Below, piece by piece: positions 25,939 to 33,419 of a DNA stretch of 33,419 bases. Every line of letters starts with the position of its first letter. The first letter of the stretch is position 1. A program made the position numbers and the translations under genes. Below the pieces are notes generated by a model that was not told the DNA's origin, did no database searches, and saw only the letters and a list, made by a program, of their open reading frames with translations. Source of the DNA: Cytophagales bacterium (lineage in GTDB: Bacteria; Bacteroidota; Bacteroidia; Cytophagales; Cyclobacteriaceae). The DNA lies in NCBI GenBank assembly GCA_016124425.1, contig WGNT01000131.1:1-33419 (forward strand). Reading direction: 5' to 3'.

Positions 25939-26050
25939 CCCCGTGGTGAAACCCGGGGATTGCAAGTCAGCTATACTCTCCAACCTCAAAGTGGGTTGAA
26001 CATTGTCCTGCAAACCCACTGCCATGGGTCGGCACCTATACGTAGTATAG
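25939..26050. other. Candidate structured element with competing stems
   Basis: Four stems can be drawn. CCCCG/CGGGG is at 25939-25943 and 25954-25958. CAACC/GGTTG is at 25981-25985 and 25994-25998. ACCCA/TGGGT is at 26014-26018 and 26025-26029. CTATACT/AGTATAG (25971-25977 with 26044-26050) closes the last two. CTATAC at 26036-26041 can pair with the same GTATAG (26045-26050), so two folds exclude each other. The GC-rich composition stands out from the AT-rich flanks. It could be an RNA or a mobile-element end. The 25766-25938 stretch before it is AT-rich and empty. Confidence 0.4.
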
Positions 26051-26111
26051 TTTAAGGCACTTTTGGCCATTGTAGCACATCGAAGATTTCAGAAATAAGC
26101 ATAAAATTAAC

Positions 26112-26119
26112 TAGATTTG
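26112..26119 (+). promoter_or_regulatory. Candidate -7 box of the amidohydrolase gene
   Basis: TAGATTTG matches TAnnTTTG exactly, 18 bp before ATG 26138. TTTC at about 26087-26090, some 21 bp upstream, may be the -33 element, the same layout as the antitoxin promoter. If used, the structured element at 25939-26050 would lie upstream of the transcript rather than in its leader. Confidence 0.45.
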
Positions 26120-26137
26120 GACTTCACTATTCGAATC

Positions 26138-27841
26138 ATGAAACAGACACTATCACTAGCCACTGCCCTCCTACTGCTTTTTTCCTGCGCCGAAACCACA
26201 AAAAAGGCCGACACGGTCTACCTCAACGGCCTCATTTATACGGTAAACGACCTGCAACCCAACGCCGAAGCGGTAGCAGTAGCGGACGGGAAAATCCTTG
26301 CCGTCGGCACCACGACGGAAATCCAAGCCTATATAGGAGAAGAAACAACATCCGTTGATTTACTAGGCAAAACGCTGACTCCCGGGTTTATCGAATCCCA
26401 TGCCCACCTGATGGGCATAGGGTATAACAAGTTGGAGATTGACCTGATGTATGTGACCACTTACGAGGAGTTGGTCGAAAAAGTCGCTGAGGCTGCCCGT
26501 TCGGCCGAACCTGGCGAGTGGATCACGGGACGGGGATGGCATCAGGACAAGTGGATAGAACTCCCCAAAGATGCCGTAAAGGGTTTTCAGGTGCATGATG
26601 CCCTAACCGCAGTCACACCAAACAACCCCGTGTACCTCGCCCATGCTTCCGGCCACGCCTCTTTCGTCAATCAAAAGGCCATGGAACTTGCGGGCATAGC
26701 CACTTTGGGTAGTGAAAATACCACTCAGGAAGTGGTTGGTGGCGAAATAATCCGCGATGAACTGGGAAATCCAACCGGCGTATTGGTGGAGCGGGCCTCC
26801 GGCCTTGTAAGCCGTCTTATTCCGAAAGACACTCCTGAACGGGCCGAAAAGGCGCTGGAACTGGCACTTCAGGAGCTGGCCGAAAAAGGAATAACCTCCT
26901 TTCACGATGCCGGAAGTGGGCAAGAAGTCATCGATCTATTGAACAAATTCAAGGAAGAAGGCCGACTGACATCCCGAATGTATCTCATGCTTTCGGGACG
27001 TCAACCAGAATTGATTGATTCGTGGCTTCAAAAAGGGCCATTTTTAGACCCGGATCATATGGTAACTGTTCGGTCCATCAAGCTAAATATGGACGGAGCA
27101 CTGGGGCCTTGGGGTGCCTGGCTGCTGGAAGATTATGCAGATAAGGCCGGGCACCGGGGACATGAAACCATGCCTATTGCCTTGGTAGGTGAAATGGCGG
27201 AAAAAGGACTTAGCAGTGGATTTCAAATCTGCTCCCACGCCATCGGAGACCGGACCAACAGGGAAGTACTGGATCAGTATGAGGCAGCCTTTGCGAAATT
27301 TCCCGAAGTGACCGACCACCGATTCCGCATCGAACATGCGCAGCACCTTCACCCCGATGATATTGGGCGCTTTGGATCCTTGGGCGTTATTGCCGCTATT
27401 CAGGCCATTCACCTAAGTTCCGACCGTCCCTGGGCTATCGGTAGGCTGGGTGCCAAACGGATCAAAGATGGCGCCTACGTATGGCAGAAGCTGCTGGGCT
27501 CCGGTGCAGTCATCTCCAACGGAACCGATGCCCCTGTGGAGCCATTGGACCCCATCCCCTCTTTCTATGCCTCCGTAACCCGTAAAACACTAAAGATGCA
27601 GCCCGACGGTGGCTACGAGCCCGATCAGAAGATGACGCGTGAACAAGCGCTGAAGTCCTATACAATTGATGCTGCGTATGCGGAATTTGAAGAGGACTTT
27701 AAGGGGTCCATCGAAGTGGGGAAAGCGGCAGACTTCACCATTTTTGACCAAAATATCATGGACATCCCGGAAAACGACATCCTAAACACCCGGGTCTTTA
27801 TGACCGTGGTAAATGGGAAAACGGTATATCAAGCAAACTAA
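26138..27841 (+). CDS. Amidohydrolase family 3 (YtcJ-like) lipoprotein
   Basis: ATG 26138 (567 aa) was preferred over the TTG at 26117 because it begins a lipoprotein signal (MKQTLSLATALLLLFSC, Cys17). The N-terminal beta part is typical: DTVYLNGLIYTVND and AVAVADGKILAVG. The metal motif HAH is at 88-90 after TPGFIE. Further metal-site segments are SHAIGDRTN, RIEHAQHLHP, and SNGTDAPVEPLDP with the catalytic Asp. KAADFTIFDQNI and TVVNGKTVYQ close the C-terminal beta domain. Members hydrolyse N-acyl or cyclic amide bonds in diverse small molecules; the substrate is unknown. It is a single-gene unit that converges on the DUF4221 operon, separated from it by two terminator repeats. Confidence 0.9.
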   Translation: MKQTLSLATALLLLFSCAETTKKADTVYLNGLIYTVNDLQPNAEAVAVADGKILAVGTTTEIQAYIGEETTSVDLLGKTLTPGFIESHAHLMGIGYNKLEIDLMYVTTYEELVEKVAEAARSAEPGEWITGRGWHQDKWIELPKDAVKGFQVHDALTAVTPNNPVYLAHASGHASFVNQKAMELAGIATLGSENTTQEVVGGEIIRDELGNPTGVLVERASGLVSRLIPKDTPERAEKALELALQELAEKGITSFHDAGSGQEVIDLLNKFKEEGRLTSRMYLMLSGRQPELIDSWLQKGPFLDPDHMVTVRSIKLNMDGALGPWGAWLLEDYADKAGHRGHETMPIALVGEMAEKGLSSGFQICSHAIGDRTNREVLDQYEAAFAKFPEVTDHRFRIEHAQHLHPDDIGRFGSLGVIAAIQAIHLSSDRPWAIGRLGAKRIKDGAYVWQKLLGSGAVISNGTDAPVEPLDPIPSFYASVTRKTLKMQPDGGYEPDQKMTREQALKSYTIDAAYAEFEEDFKGSIEVGKAADFTIFDQNIMDIPENDILNTRVFMTVVNGKTVYQAN

Positions 27842-28014
27842 CCAGGTTTCTTGTCAACCCCGTCAAGTATAGGGGGCTATCGGATTACTGCTTTAATGAA
27901 AAAGTCGTGTGAAAATGTGGATGATGGGATGGACTTAATGGAATACCAACTTACCTGTCAGGCTATTGCTGGAGATCGCCTAATCATTCTTTGAGAAAAT
28001 ACTTTCACTTAATA

Positions 28015-28222
28015 TCTATGTTTGCTATGTTGTTATGTGATAAAAAAATCTTTTCTACACGTCCTTCAAAAGACCTTCAGGGTTTGATAAAACCCTAAAG
28101 GTCAAATGCCGCAAACCAAACCTTAATTAAAAAGTCTATGTGAACTACTGTAAACTATGTGGTAAAAACCTTTTCGAAAAGTGCTTCAAAAGACCTTCGG
28201 GGTTGGAAAAACCCCAAAGGTC
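28015..28222. repeat. Two tandem hairpin repeat units (B1, B2) between convergent genes
   Basis: B1 is 28015-28103 and B2 is 28135-28222, a period of 120 bp including a 31-bp spacer. Each starts TCTATG and ends in the GACCTT...AAGGTC hairpin. B1 has A and T where all others have a G-C pair (CTTCAGGG with CCCTAAAG), a compensatory change. On the minus strand B2 ends in TTTT and lies 11 bp past the stop at 28234. The rest of 27842-28233 is empty. Confidence 0.75.
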
Positions 28223-28233
28223 AATCACATTTT

Positions 28234-29388
28234 CTATTCGACTTCAAACCGCACCACCATATACCTGAAATGATCCTCATCGTAGTCTGCATGGTTTTCG
28301 TTGTTGAGGGAGAGGTACAGTCCTTTCTCGCCAACAAACATATTGGACTTTGAGTGAATCGCATATTCTCCAAACAGGTACTCGCCCAAAATATTCAATT
28401 CTTTATCCAACACCATGACTCCAGTGTTTGGGCTTGACCGGTCGATACGTGCCATTTCTTCAAAGCTCAATTCTTCCAGTAATTCATATCCGGGATTAAA
28501 AAAGCGGTAAAAAACTTCCCGGTACTTATCATATAAAAAAATCCCATACTTGTCGTAGATAATGCTATTTCTGATACCCTCATTCATTCCCGAAGGCATT
28601 TCATTCACATAGTTAAAACTGTTAATGTAACTTGATTTGACCTGTCGTCTATCCTTCAATGCGCCGGAGTTCATATCGAAGATCTGAATTTCATGATCGT
28701 ATGTGGGTGCGATATACAGCTCGTTTCCGGCATCCGCCCAAGAGAAATCAGACAACTTCTTGCCACTATCCCAATAATTCTCTGGATAAAAGACATCATA
28801 CCATTTCGTCTCATCTTTTTGAAAATCAAAACTATACAGTAACTGATACTTATTTAAATCATCCTTGGTAAGCTGATGGTGTCCTTCCAATAGTGGCTGC
28901 GCCCCAAAAAGTGTTGATTTATACTGAATCAACGGTGTACCCGAATTGACAAATAGATAACTAATGGGAAAGGTCCTCAAGGTGTTGGTGATTTCCTTCT
29001 CTGATACAATCTCTCCTTCAAAATTCAATAACGCCAGTCTGGGGGGTCTAGACAAAAGTATCCAAATAGAGTCGAGTGAGGTGAGCGTTGCCCCAGTAAT
29101 TCCTTGCACACTGTTAGGGCCTTCGTACCGCAAGGGCACTTCCTTCTCCACATTGCCCGTTTCCATATCAATAAACTGAAACGTTTTGGACACGTGATTG
29201 TACGCAAAAAGTAGATTACTGGAGTCCGTTTCAATCATGCGGGTAAAGGCAGGATTGACGGAAATGAAATCGTTGGCGGTAAAGACCACCTCCTCCACTT
29301 CGACAATTCGCATTATGCCCTTCGAAGGGTGCTCGCCACAGCCCAATAACATGGCAATCAAAATAACAATATATTCTCTATGTTTCAT
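28234..29388 (-). CDS. DUF4221-family lipoprotein (copy 1)
   Basis: The 384-residue protein has a lipoprotein signal (MKHREYIVILIAMLLGC, Cys17). The mature part is rich in strands and looks like an irregular beta-propeller: NPAFTRMIETDSSNLLFAYN (45-64), FGAQPLLEGHH (161-171), YDVFYPENYWDSGKKLSDFSW (197-217), ELYIAPTYDHEIQIFD (223-238), GVMVLDKELNILGEY and FVGEKGLYLSLNNENH. This matches the DUF4221 family of Bacteroidota; no catalytic residues or ligand are known to me. Two more intact paralogues follow upstream in tandem and two decayed ones lie at 17.9-18.8 kb. It starts 8 bp after the stop of copy 2, so both are one operon. The last 30 codons are almost identical in DNA to copy 3. Confidence 0.85.
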   Translation of the reverse strand: MKHREYIVILIAMLLGCGEHPSKGIMRIVEVEEVVFTANDFISVNPAFTRMIETDSSNLLFAYNHVSKTFQFIDMETGNVEKEVPLRYEGPNSVQGITGATLTSLDSIWILLSRPPRLALLNFEGEIVSEKEITNTLRTFPISYLFVNSGTPLIQYKSTLFGAQPLLEGHHQLTKDDLNKYQLLYSFDFQKDETKWYDVFYPENYWDSGKKLSDFSWADAGNELYIAPTYDHEIQIFDMNSGALKDRRQVKSSYINSFNYVNEMPSGMNEGIRNSIIYDKYGIFLYDKYREVFYRFFNPGYELLEELSFEEMARIDRSSPNTGVMVLDKELNILGEYLFGEYAIHSKSNMFVGEKGLYLSLNNENHADYDEDHFRYMVVRFEVE

Positions 29389-29396
29389 ACCGCTGA

Positions 29397-30533
29397 TCAG
29401 TCAGTTACCTCAAAATTTATCAGTAGATACCGTAGAAATTCTTCACTGTATTCCGGATTAAAGACATTATTTGCCGAAAGATATAATCCTTCACGCCCTA
29501 CGAAGTAATTGTACGAACCGAACACTTCATAGTCTTTGAATAGCGTTTCTCCCAAAATATTTAAATCAGTATCCAATACCATAACGCCAACAGTGGGCCT
29601 ATTCCAGTTTAAATCTCTAATCTTCTCGTCTGAATATTCATCTAAAATGTCCATTTTTGGTAAAAAAATCCGATAAAAGATATCTTTATGATGATCGTAT
29701 ATTAACGATTCATACCTATCAAAAATCAATCTATTCAATAAACCCTCCGTTTGGTTTCCGGGAAGGCTATTCGCATAATAAAAATCAGCAACAAATTCGG
29801 ATTTCACTTCTTTCTTCCCAATGACCTTTTTGGTATCCAGGTCAAAAATTTGGATTTGATGATCATACCAAGGAGCTATATACAGTTTATTGCCTCTTTT
29901 CGCCCAGGAAAGTTCAGCAAGTTTTTTCCCATTTGCCCAAAAGTCATCGGGGTAAAACACATCATGCCACTCAACAGTATCCGCTAAGAAATCATAGCTG
30001 AAAATCAGTCTGTGTTTTTTGACATCATCCTCAACCATGTTATGATGGTCGACAAACAATGGCTGAGTTCCAAACATCAGATTTCCATGGTTAATCAGGG
30101 GTTTGTGTTGAAAAGCATTTACATACCGCACTGGCGTTTCACTATTGATGAAATTTCGCTTTATCAGCACTTCTCCCTTAAAATTTGTCAAAATAATACT
30201 CGATGGATTAGCCAAGCTCCAAATCGTATCATGGTTAAACAATCTACCTCCAGATAATTCCCCAATGCCATCTTTTCCCTCAAAAGCTACAGGTACCTCC
30301 AAAACAGATTCCCCATTTTCAAAATCCAAAAATTGATAAGCTTTAGTATAATTGTTATAGATAAACACGTATTCACCGGAGTCTGTTTCCACTAATTGGG
30401 TGATGCCGGGATTTGCCGGCATCACACTGGATATAGGTATTGAAAGCCTCGAGGATTCGAACTTGATTATATTTTCCTCAGATTTCCTCTCGCAGCCAAG
30501 AATAATCAAAATTGTTAGATAGATATATTTCAT
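29397..30533 (-). CDS. DUF4221-family lipoprotein (copy 2)
   Basis: The 378-residue paralogue has a short lipoprotein signal (MKYIYLTILIILGC, Cys14). It shares all landmarks of copy 1: NPGITQLVETDSGEYVFIYN, FGTQPLFVDHHN, WHDVFYPDDFWANGKKLAEL, LYIAPWYDHQIQIFDL, GVMVLDTDLNILGE and FVGREGLYLSANNVFNPEY. The ending NNVFNPEYSEEFLRY differs from the NNENH-DYDEDHFRY ending of copies 1 and 3 and defines a separate subtype, also present in the remnant at 18444. It is the first gene of the two-gene operon with copy 1. A shared AT-rich element lies 195 bp upstream. Confidence 0.85.
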   Translation of the reverse strand: MKYIYLTILIILGCERKSEENIIKFESSRLSIPISSVMPANPGITQLVETDSGEYVFIYNNYTKAYQFLDFENGESVLEVPVAFEGKDGIGELSGGRLFNHDTIWSLANPSSIILTNFKGEVLIKRNFINSETPVRYVNAFQHKPLINHGNLMFGTQPLFVDHHNMVEDDVKKHRLIFSYDFLADTVEWHDVFYPDDFWANGKKLAELSWAKRGNKLYIAPWYDHQIQIFDLDTKKVIGKKEVKSEFVADFYYANSLPGNQTEGLLNRLIFDRYESLIYDHHKDIFYRIFLPKMDILDEYSDEKIRDLNWNRPTVGVMVLDTDLNILGETLFKDYEVFGSYNYFVGREGLYLSANNVFNPEYSEEFLRYLLINFEVTD

Positions 30534-30727
30534 ATGTTTATAATTGTCTTTTCATCGGTCATATGGAATCTCGCTATGATAATCATCCCACTGTGTGACG
30601 TTTTCGTCATGCTCGATTTCATGCGCTTATATTTTCTTTAGCGGACACATGATCGATATACTTGTCTTATTGGGAATACTCACTCCCAAAATGGGATAAT
30701 GATTTAAGGGTCATTTAAATATACTTA

Positions 30728-30780
30728 TTTAAAACTAAATTATTAAATGATTTTGGAATTAAAAATTTAAAAGTCACATT
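30728..30780. repeat. AT-rich element shared upstream of DUF4221 genes
   Basis: TTTAAAACTAAATTATTAAA and the following 33 bases are nearly identical to 32152-32204, and the first 27 bases also to 18817-18843. All three lie upstream of a DUF4221 gene or remnant on the minus strand. Within it the minus strand has TAGTTTTA, one base off a -7 box. A promoter or a duplication scar are both possible. The rest of 30534-30803 shows no gene. Confidence 0.55.
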
Positions 30781-30803
30781 TCATTCAAGCATTCTGTTCA
30801 ATT

Positions 30804-30894
30804 TCTATGTGTACTATGATCCTATGTGATAAAAAAATCTTTTCGGGATGTCCATTTTAAAGACCTTCGGGGTTTGAAAAAAAACCCAAAGGTC
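30804..30894 (-). terminator. Repeat unit C with hairpin after DUF4221 copy 3
   Basis: The unit begins TCTATGTGTACTATG and ends in GACCTTCGGGGTTT ... AACCCAAAGGTC, here with one C lost from the right arm and a longer A-rich loop. It ends 11 bp past the stop at 30906. The minus-strand tail is TTTAAAATGG, a weak U-tract. Confidence 0.6.
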
Positions 30895-30905
30895 AGTGGC
30901 GTCCC

Positions 30906-32048
30906 CTATTCCACAAACCTTACGATCCTATACCTGAAATGATCCTCGTCATAATCCGGATGGTTTTCGTTGTTGAGGGAGAGGTACAGTCCTTTCTCGC
31001 CAACAAACATATTGGAATTGGGATAAATCTCGAATTTTTCAAACAGATGCTCCCCCAGAATATTTAAATCTTTATCAAATACCATAATTCCAGCTAAGGG
31101 TCGGGATCTCTCGAGCGGCCTCATCTCTTCGAAGCTCAATTCTCCCTCAAAATCATACCCAGGCATAAAAACCCGGTAAAACAGGTCCCTGTATTTATCA
31201 TAGATAAGCTGCCCATACCAATCATGACCAAGTTTCATCTCCAATCCGACTTGTAAATTAGGAGCAGGTTCATTTGCCAGTAGAAAATTATTTATATAAT
31301 TGGATTTAACCTCTTTCCTGTCAACAACTTGTTTCGATCTTGTGTCAAATACAATTACTTCATGATCATATAGTGGGGCGATGTATATAGAATCCCCTCG
31401 TTGATCCCATGAATAATCCGAGGGTTTTTTACCATGACGCCAATAATCCTCCCGGTAAAATACCTCATGCCAATTTATTTCCCCATTATTCAAGTTAAAA
31501 CTGAACACGAGATGGTGCTTAAGTATATCATTCTTGTTCATTCCTTGATGATCCATGAAGTAGGGCTGTGGTCCAAAAAGTTCCCTGCCATTCTTAAATA
31601 GCGGTTTGGAAGAAGTCGTGATAATTGTCATAACGTCAATATGATCATTGGGAATCTCGCTTTTAAGCAGTACTTCTCCTTTAAAATTAATCAGCCCAAT
31701 TGCAGGTGGAGTAAAGGTCGCCCAAATAGAATCTATCCCCATTAAGGAAAATCCCCTAGACCTTTGAATACTATTTGGTCCATCGTGGGACAAGGGCACT
31801 TTTAAGGCTACCTTTCCATCAGAAAAGTCTATAAAATGAAAGTTTTTCTCCACGTGGTTGTAGAAAAAAAGGTATGTTCCTGAGTCTGCCTCTACGAGCC
31901 GAAAATTGGCGGGGTTTACGTGGGTGCAGTCCCTTACTTTTAAGACAACATCCTCCACCTTTTCCATTTTCAGAAAAAAATTGTTGTTTTTGGTTTCTGA
32001 AACACATGCAATAAACCAGAGGCAGGCAAACCAATTTAGAAATCTCAT
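30906..32048 (-). CDS. DUF4221-family lipoprotein (copy 3)
   Basis: The 380-residue paralogue starts with a short signal ending WFIAC (Cys15). It has the same landmarks: NPANFRLVEADSGTYLFFYN, FGPQPYFMDHQG, WHEVFYREDYWRHGKKPSDY, IYIAPLYDHEVIVFD, GIMVFDKDLNILGEH and FVGEKGLYLSLNNENH. It belongs to the same subtype as copy 1 (NNENH-DYDEDHFRY). It is a separate transcription unit, with repeat unit C after it and the AT-rich element 104 bp before its start. It shares a 57-base identical stretch with copy 1 near the 3' end, although the remainder is clearly diverged. Confidence 0.85.
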   Translation of the reverse strand: MRFLNWFACLWFIACVSETKNNNFFLKMEKVEDVVLKVRDCTHVNPANFRLVEADSGTYLFFYNHVEKNFHFIDFSDGKVALKVPLSHDGPNSIQRSRGFSLMGIDSIWATFTPPAIGLINFKGEVLLKSEIPNDHIDVMTIITTSSKPLFKNGRELFGPQPYFMDHQGMNKNDILKHHLVFSFNLNNGEINWHEVFYREDYWRHGKKPSDYSWDQRGDSIYIAPLYDHEVIVFDTRSKQVVDRKEVKSNYINNFLLANEPAPNLQVGLEMKLGHDWYGQLIYDKYRDLFYRVFMPGYDFEGELSFEEMRPLERSRPLAGIMVFDKDLNILGEHLFEKFEIYPNSNMFVGEKGLYLSLNNENHPDYDEDHFRYRIVRFVE

Positions 32049-32151
32049 TGTATTAATTTTTTAATCATCTAATGAAATCAGGGGAATCCGTGGATCTGAA
32101 AACGTAAACTCCTAGACAACCTAAATCATTGGAACCCAATAAAGATAACAA

Positions 32152-32206
32152 TTTAAAACTAAATTCTTAAATGATTTTGGAATTAAAAATTTAAAAGTCA
32201 CACTTT
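32152..32206. repeat. AT-rich element upstream of DUF4221 copy 3
   Basis: It is nearly identical to 30728-30780, with few differences over about 53 bases. It runs directly into the first hairpin repeat unit at 32229, as the one at 30728 runs into unit C, so element plus hairpin unit form one composite block. Confidence 0.6.
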
Positions 32207-32228
32207 CAATCAATCATCCTGTAGAATT

Positions 32229-32560
32229 TCTATGTGTACTATGTTACTATGTGGAAAAAAATCCTATCGAGACGTGCCTCGAAAGACCTTCGGGGTTTGG
32301 GAAAACCCCAAAGGTCAGATGCCGCAAACCATCCTTACTTAAAAAGCTCTATGTGAACTCCTATTGAGAACTATGTGGCAAAAAACCTTTTCGAGAAGTG
32401 CTTCGAAAGACCTTCGGGGTTGGGAAAACCCCAAAGGTCAGATGCCGCAAACCGAACCCTACTTAAAAACCTCTATGTGAACTACAGTGAACTATGTGGC
32501 AAAAAACCTTTTCGAAAAGTGCTTCAAAAGACCTTAGGGGTTGGGAAAACCCCAAAGGTC
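32229..32560. repeat. Three tandem hairpin repeat units (D1-D3)
   Basis: D1 is 32229-32316, D2 is 32348-32439 and D3 is 32472-32560, with periods of 119 and 124 bp. Each starts TCTATGTG and ends in the GACCTT...AAGGTC hairpin. The spacers share AGATGCCGCAAACC and a CTTACTTAAAAA-like end. D3 has A instead of C at the constant mismatch of the stem. A plus-strand frame covering them (32375-32833) is a by-product of the repeats. They lie downstream of the PhoD-like gene. Confidence 0.8.
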
Positions 32561-32635
32561 AACATAGACCCAGATCAAATTCGCCAGAAAATGATTCTTT
32601 TCAAAAAAATCCTCTTTACCGCACGTAACCCAATC

Positions 32636-32826
32636 TTTCGCCGAAGGCGTATTTCTATTTATTTCGCGAAGCATATTTCAATTCAGTTTCGCCGTAGGCT
32701 TATTTCAAAACATATCGCAACGCATATATCATTTCTATATCGCCGAAGGCATACCCGCCTACCGGCTGGCAGGTATCTATCTATATCGCGAAGCATATAT
32801 CATTTCAATATCGCGAAGCATATATC
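32636..32826. repeat. Seven-unit array with 25-26 bp period
   Basis: Cores of the form TATCGCGAAGCATATATC or TTTCGCCGAAGGCGTATTTC begin at 32636, 32662, 32687, 32713, 32738, 32784 and 32809. The steps are 26, 25, 26, 25, 46 and 25. The 46-bp step equals 25 plus a 21-bp insertion with its own dyad (ACCCGCC ... GGCAGGT). The cores carry mini-hairpins such as CGCC-GAA-GGCG. The last unit overlaps the TGA stop (32827-32825) of the PhoD-like gene. Confidence 0.8.
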
Positions 32827-33419
32827 ATTTTAAAGGTGTCAACTCACTCCTTCTCAACACCAGTGTATATAAAATTTCCCCATCCTCCCGAATTAACCGA
32901 AATGTCACTTCCGGATCATCTAACTGGGTGTCAAAAGTAAATTCGCCAAAAGCATAGGTATTGTCAAATCCGAATAACTGCGTCTCCCAATCCGGGTTCG
33001 TAGCAGAGGGTCCATGGCGGCCCCCTAAGCTGGCAGGCTCGAATTCGTAAAACGAATACCCCGATTCCCTGGGAATGGTAAATCCACGGGCACCGTGTCG
33101 ATCACCCGAGATAAGCAGCACTCCAGGAATCCTATGCTTCTCGATCAGTTGAAAAATTCTTTCCCTTCCTTCCGGATCCCAGACACCCCAGGAATCCTTT
33201 CCATTGGAAACATAATCACTCCACATGGTGCCGCAGGAAAGGATAATAAATTCCCCTGTAGATTCCAGTAACTGCTTCTCCAACCAGTCCATCTGACCTT
33301 CTCCGAGAAATGCTCCCGTTTCTTTATCCCGAAAAAAGCGGTTGTCCAGCATAATCACATCCACCGGACCTATACTCGTTTTAAAATATATGCCTTCATT
33401 AGTGTCAGCGTCACCAAAA
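32825..33419 (-). CDS. PhoD-like phosphatase, C-terminal part (5' end outside window)
   Basis: The minus-strand frame is open to the right edge. The 198 visible residues start FGDADTNEGIYFKTSIGPVD and include VDVIMLDNRFFRD, the GQMDWLEKQL segment, and the SGDRHGARGF motif with the metal-binding Asp-x-His. A C-terminal beta part follows (FTFDTQLDDPEVTFRLIRE). This matches the PhoD-like alkaline phosphatase/phosphodiesterase family, whose members are exported and hydrolyse phosphate esters. A GTG at 33364 is not a likely start because homology continues past it. Its stop codon lies in the last unit of the 25-bp repeat array. Confidence 0.85.
   Translation of the reverse strand, partial: FGDADTNEGIYFKTSIGPVDVIMLDNRFFRDKETGAFLGEGQMDWLEKQLLESTGEFIILSCGTMWSDYVSNGKDSWGVWDPEGRERIFQLIEKHRIPGVLLISGDRHGARGFTIPRESGYSFYEFEPASLGGRHGPSATNPDWETQLFGFDNTYAFGEFTFDTQLDDPEVTFRLIREDGEILYTLVLRRSELTPLK

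Noticed and set aside
32636..32826. Possible CRISPR array
   Set aside because: The conserved core is 17-20 bp with only 5-9 bp between cores (one 21-bp insert), far too short for spacers, and no cas genes are near.
32375..32833. 152-codon plus-strand open frame
   Set aside because: It runs across two hairpin repeat units and the 25-bp array; the Arg/Ile/Ser-rich product merely translates the repeats.

Overview
The window looks like a chromosomal accessory region of a Bacteroidota member, most likely a cytophagal or Cyclobacteriaceae-type marine or environmental heterotroph. Supporting signs are lipoproteins with short Cys-terminated signal peptides, starts without Shine-Dalgarno sites, TAnnTTTG-like promoter boxes, a TPR sensor kinase, sulfatases, a GH97 enzyme, Tat-exported Gfo/Idh proteins and DUF4221 proteins. 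The lineage is inferred from gene content, not tested.

Left part (1-16.2 kb). A partial gene end and a poorly coding stretch are followed by a TPR/histidine-kinase lipoprotein and a Tat-exported Gfo/Idh/MocA oxidoreductase. Next come a divergent BASS-family transporter, an M81 (MlrC-like) hydrolase, and a divergent Tat protein of unknown family. The divergent pair is separated by a perfect 19-bp inverted repeat. A large cytochrome c lipoprotein (DUF6797-like, beta-propeller, CxxCH) follows. Then there is a DUF6249-like membrane protein facing an ECF sigma factor with a coupled small membrane protein (possible anti-sigma partner), a small lipoprotein, and a PQQ/sorbosone-dehydrogenase-like lipoprotein. 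Most of these proteins are exported, which fits extracytoplasmic oxidation and hydrolysis of organic compounds.

Middle part (16.2-19.2 kb) is a graveyard. A VapB-like antitoxin is intact but its PIN toxin carries an in-frame stop. A ParD-like antitoxin remnant also carries an in-frame stop, and where its ParE partner should begin lies a second copy of the start of the VapB-like gene. Beside these are two DUF4221 genes with internal deletions.

Right part (19.2-33.4 kb). An overlapping pair of sulfatases and a GH97 glycosidase form a glycan-degradation block, with a sulfatase remnant upstream. An amidohydrolase (YtcJ-like) follows a candidate structured element. Then come three intact tandem DUF4221 lipoproteins and a PhoD-like phosphatase running off the right edge. 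A roughly 88-bp repeat ending in a GACCTT...AAGGTC hairpin occurs seven times, always close to the 3' ends of minus-strand genes. It probably acts as a terminator and as recombination substrate. A second repeat family, seven units with a 25-26 nt period, runs into the stop codon of the phosphatase gene.

The most notable pattern is the DUF4221 expansion. The decayed pair (17.9-18.8 kb) has the same gene order, subtype order and AT-rich upstream element as the intact operon pair (28.2-30.5 kb). This points to duplication of a whole operon followed by internal deletion in each copy.
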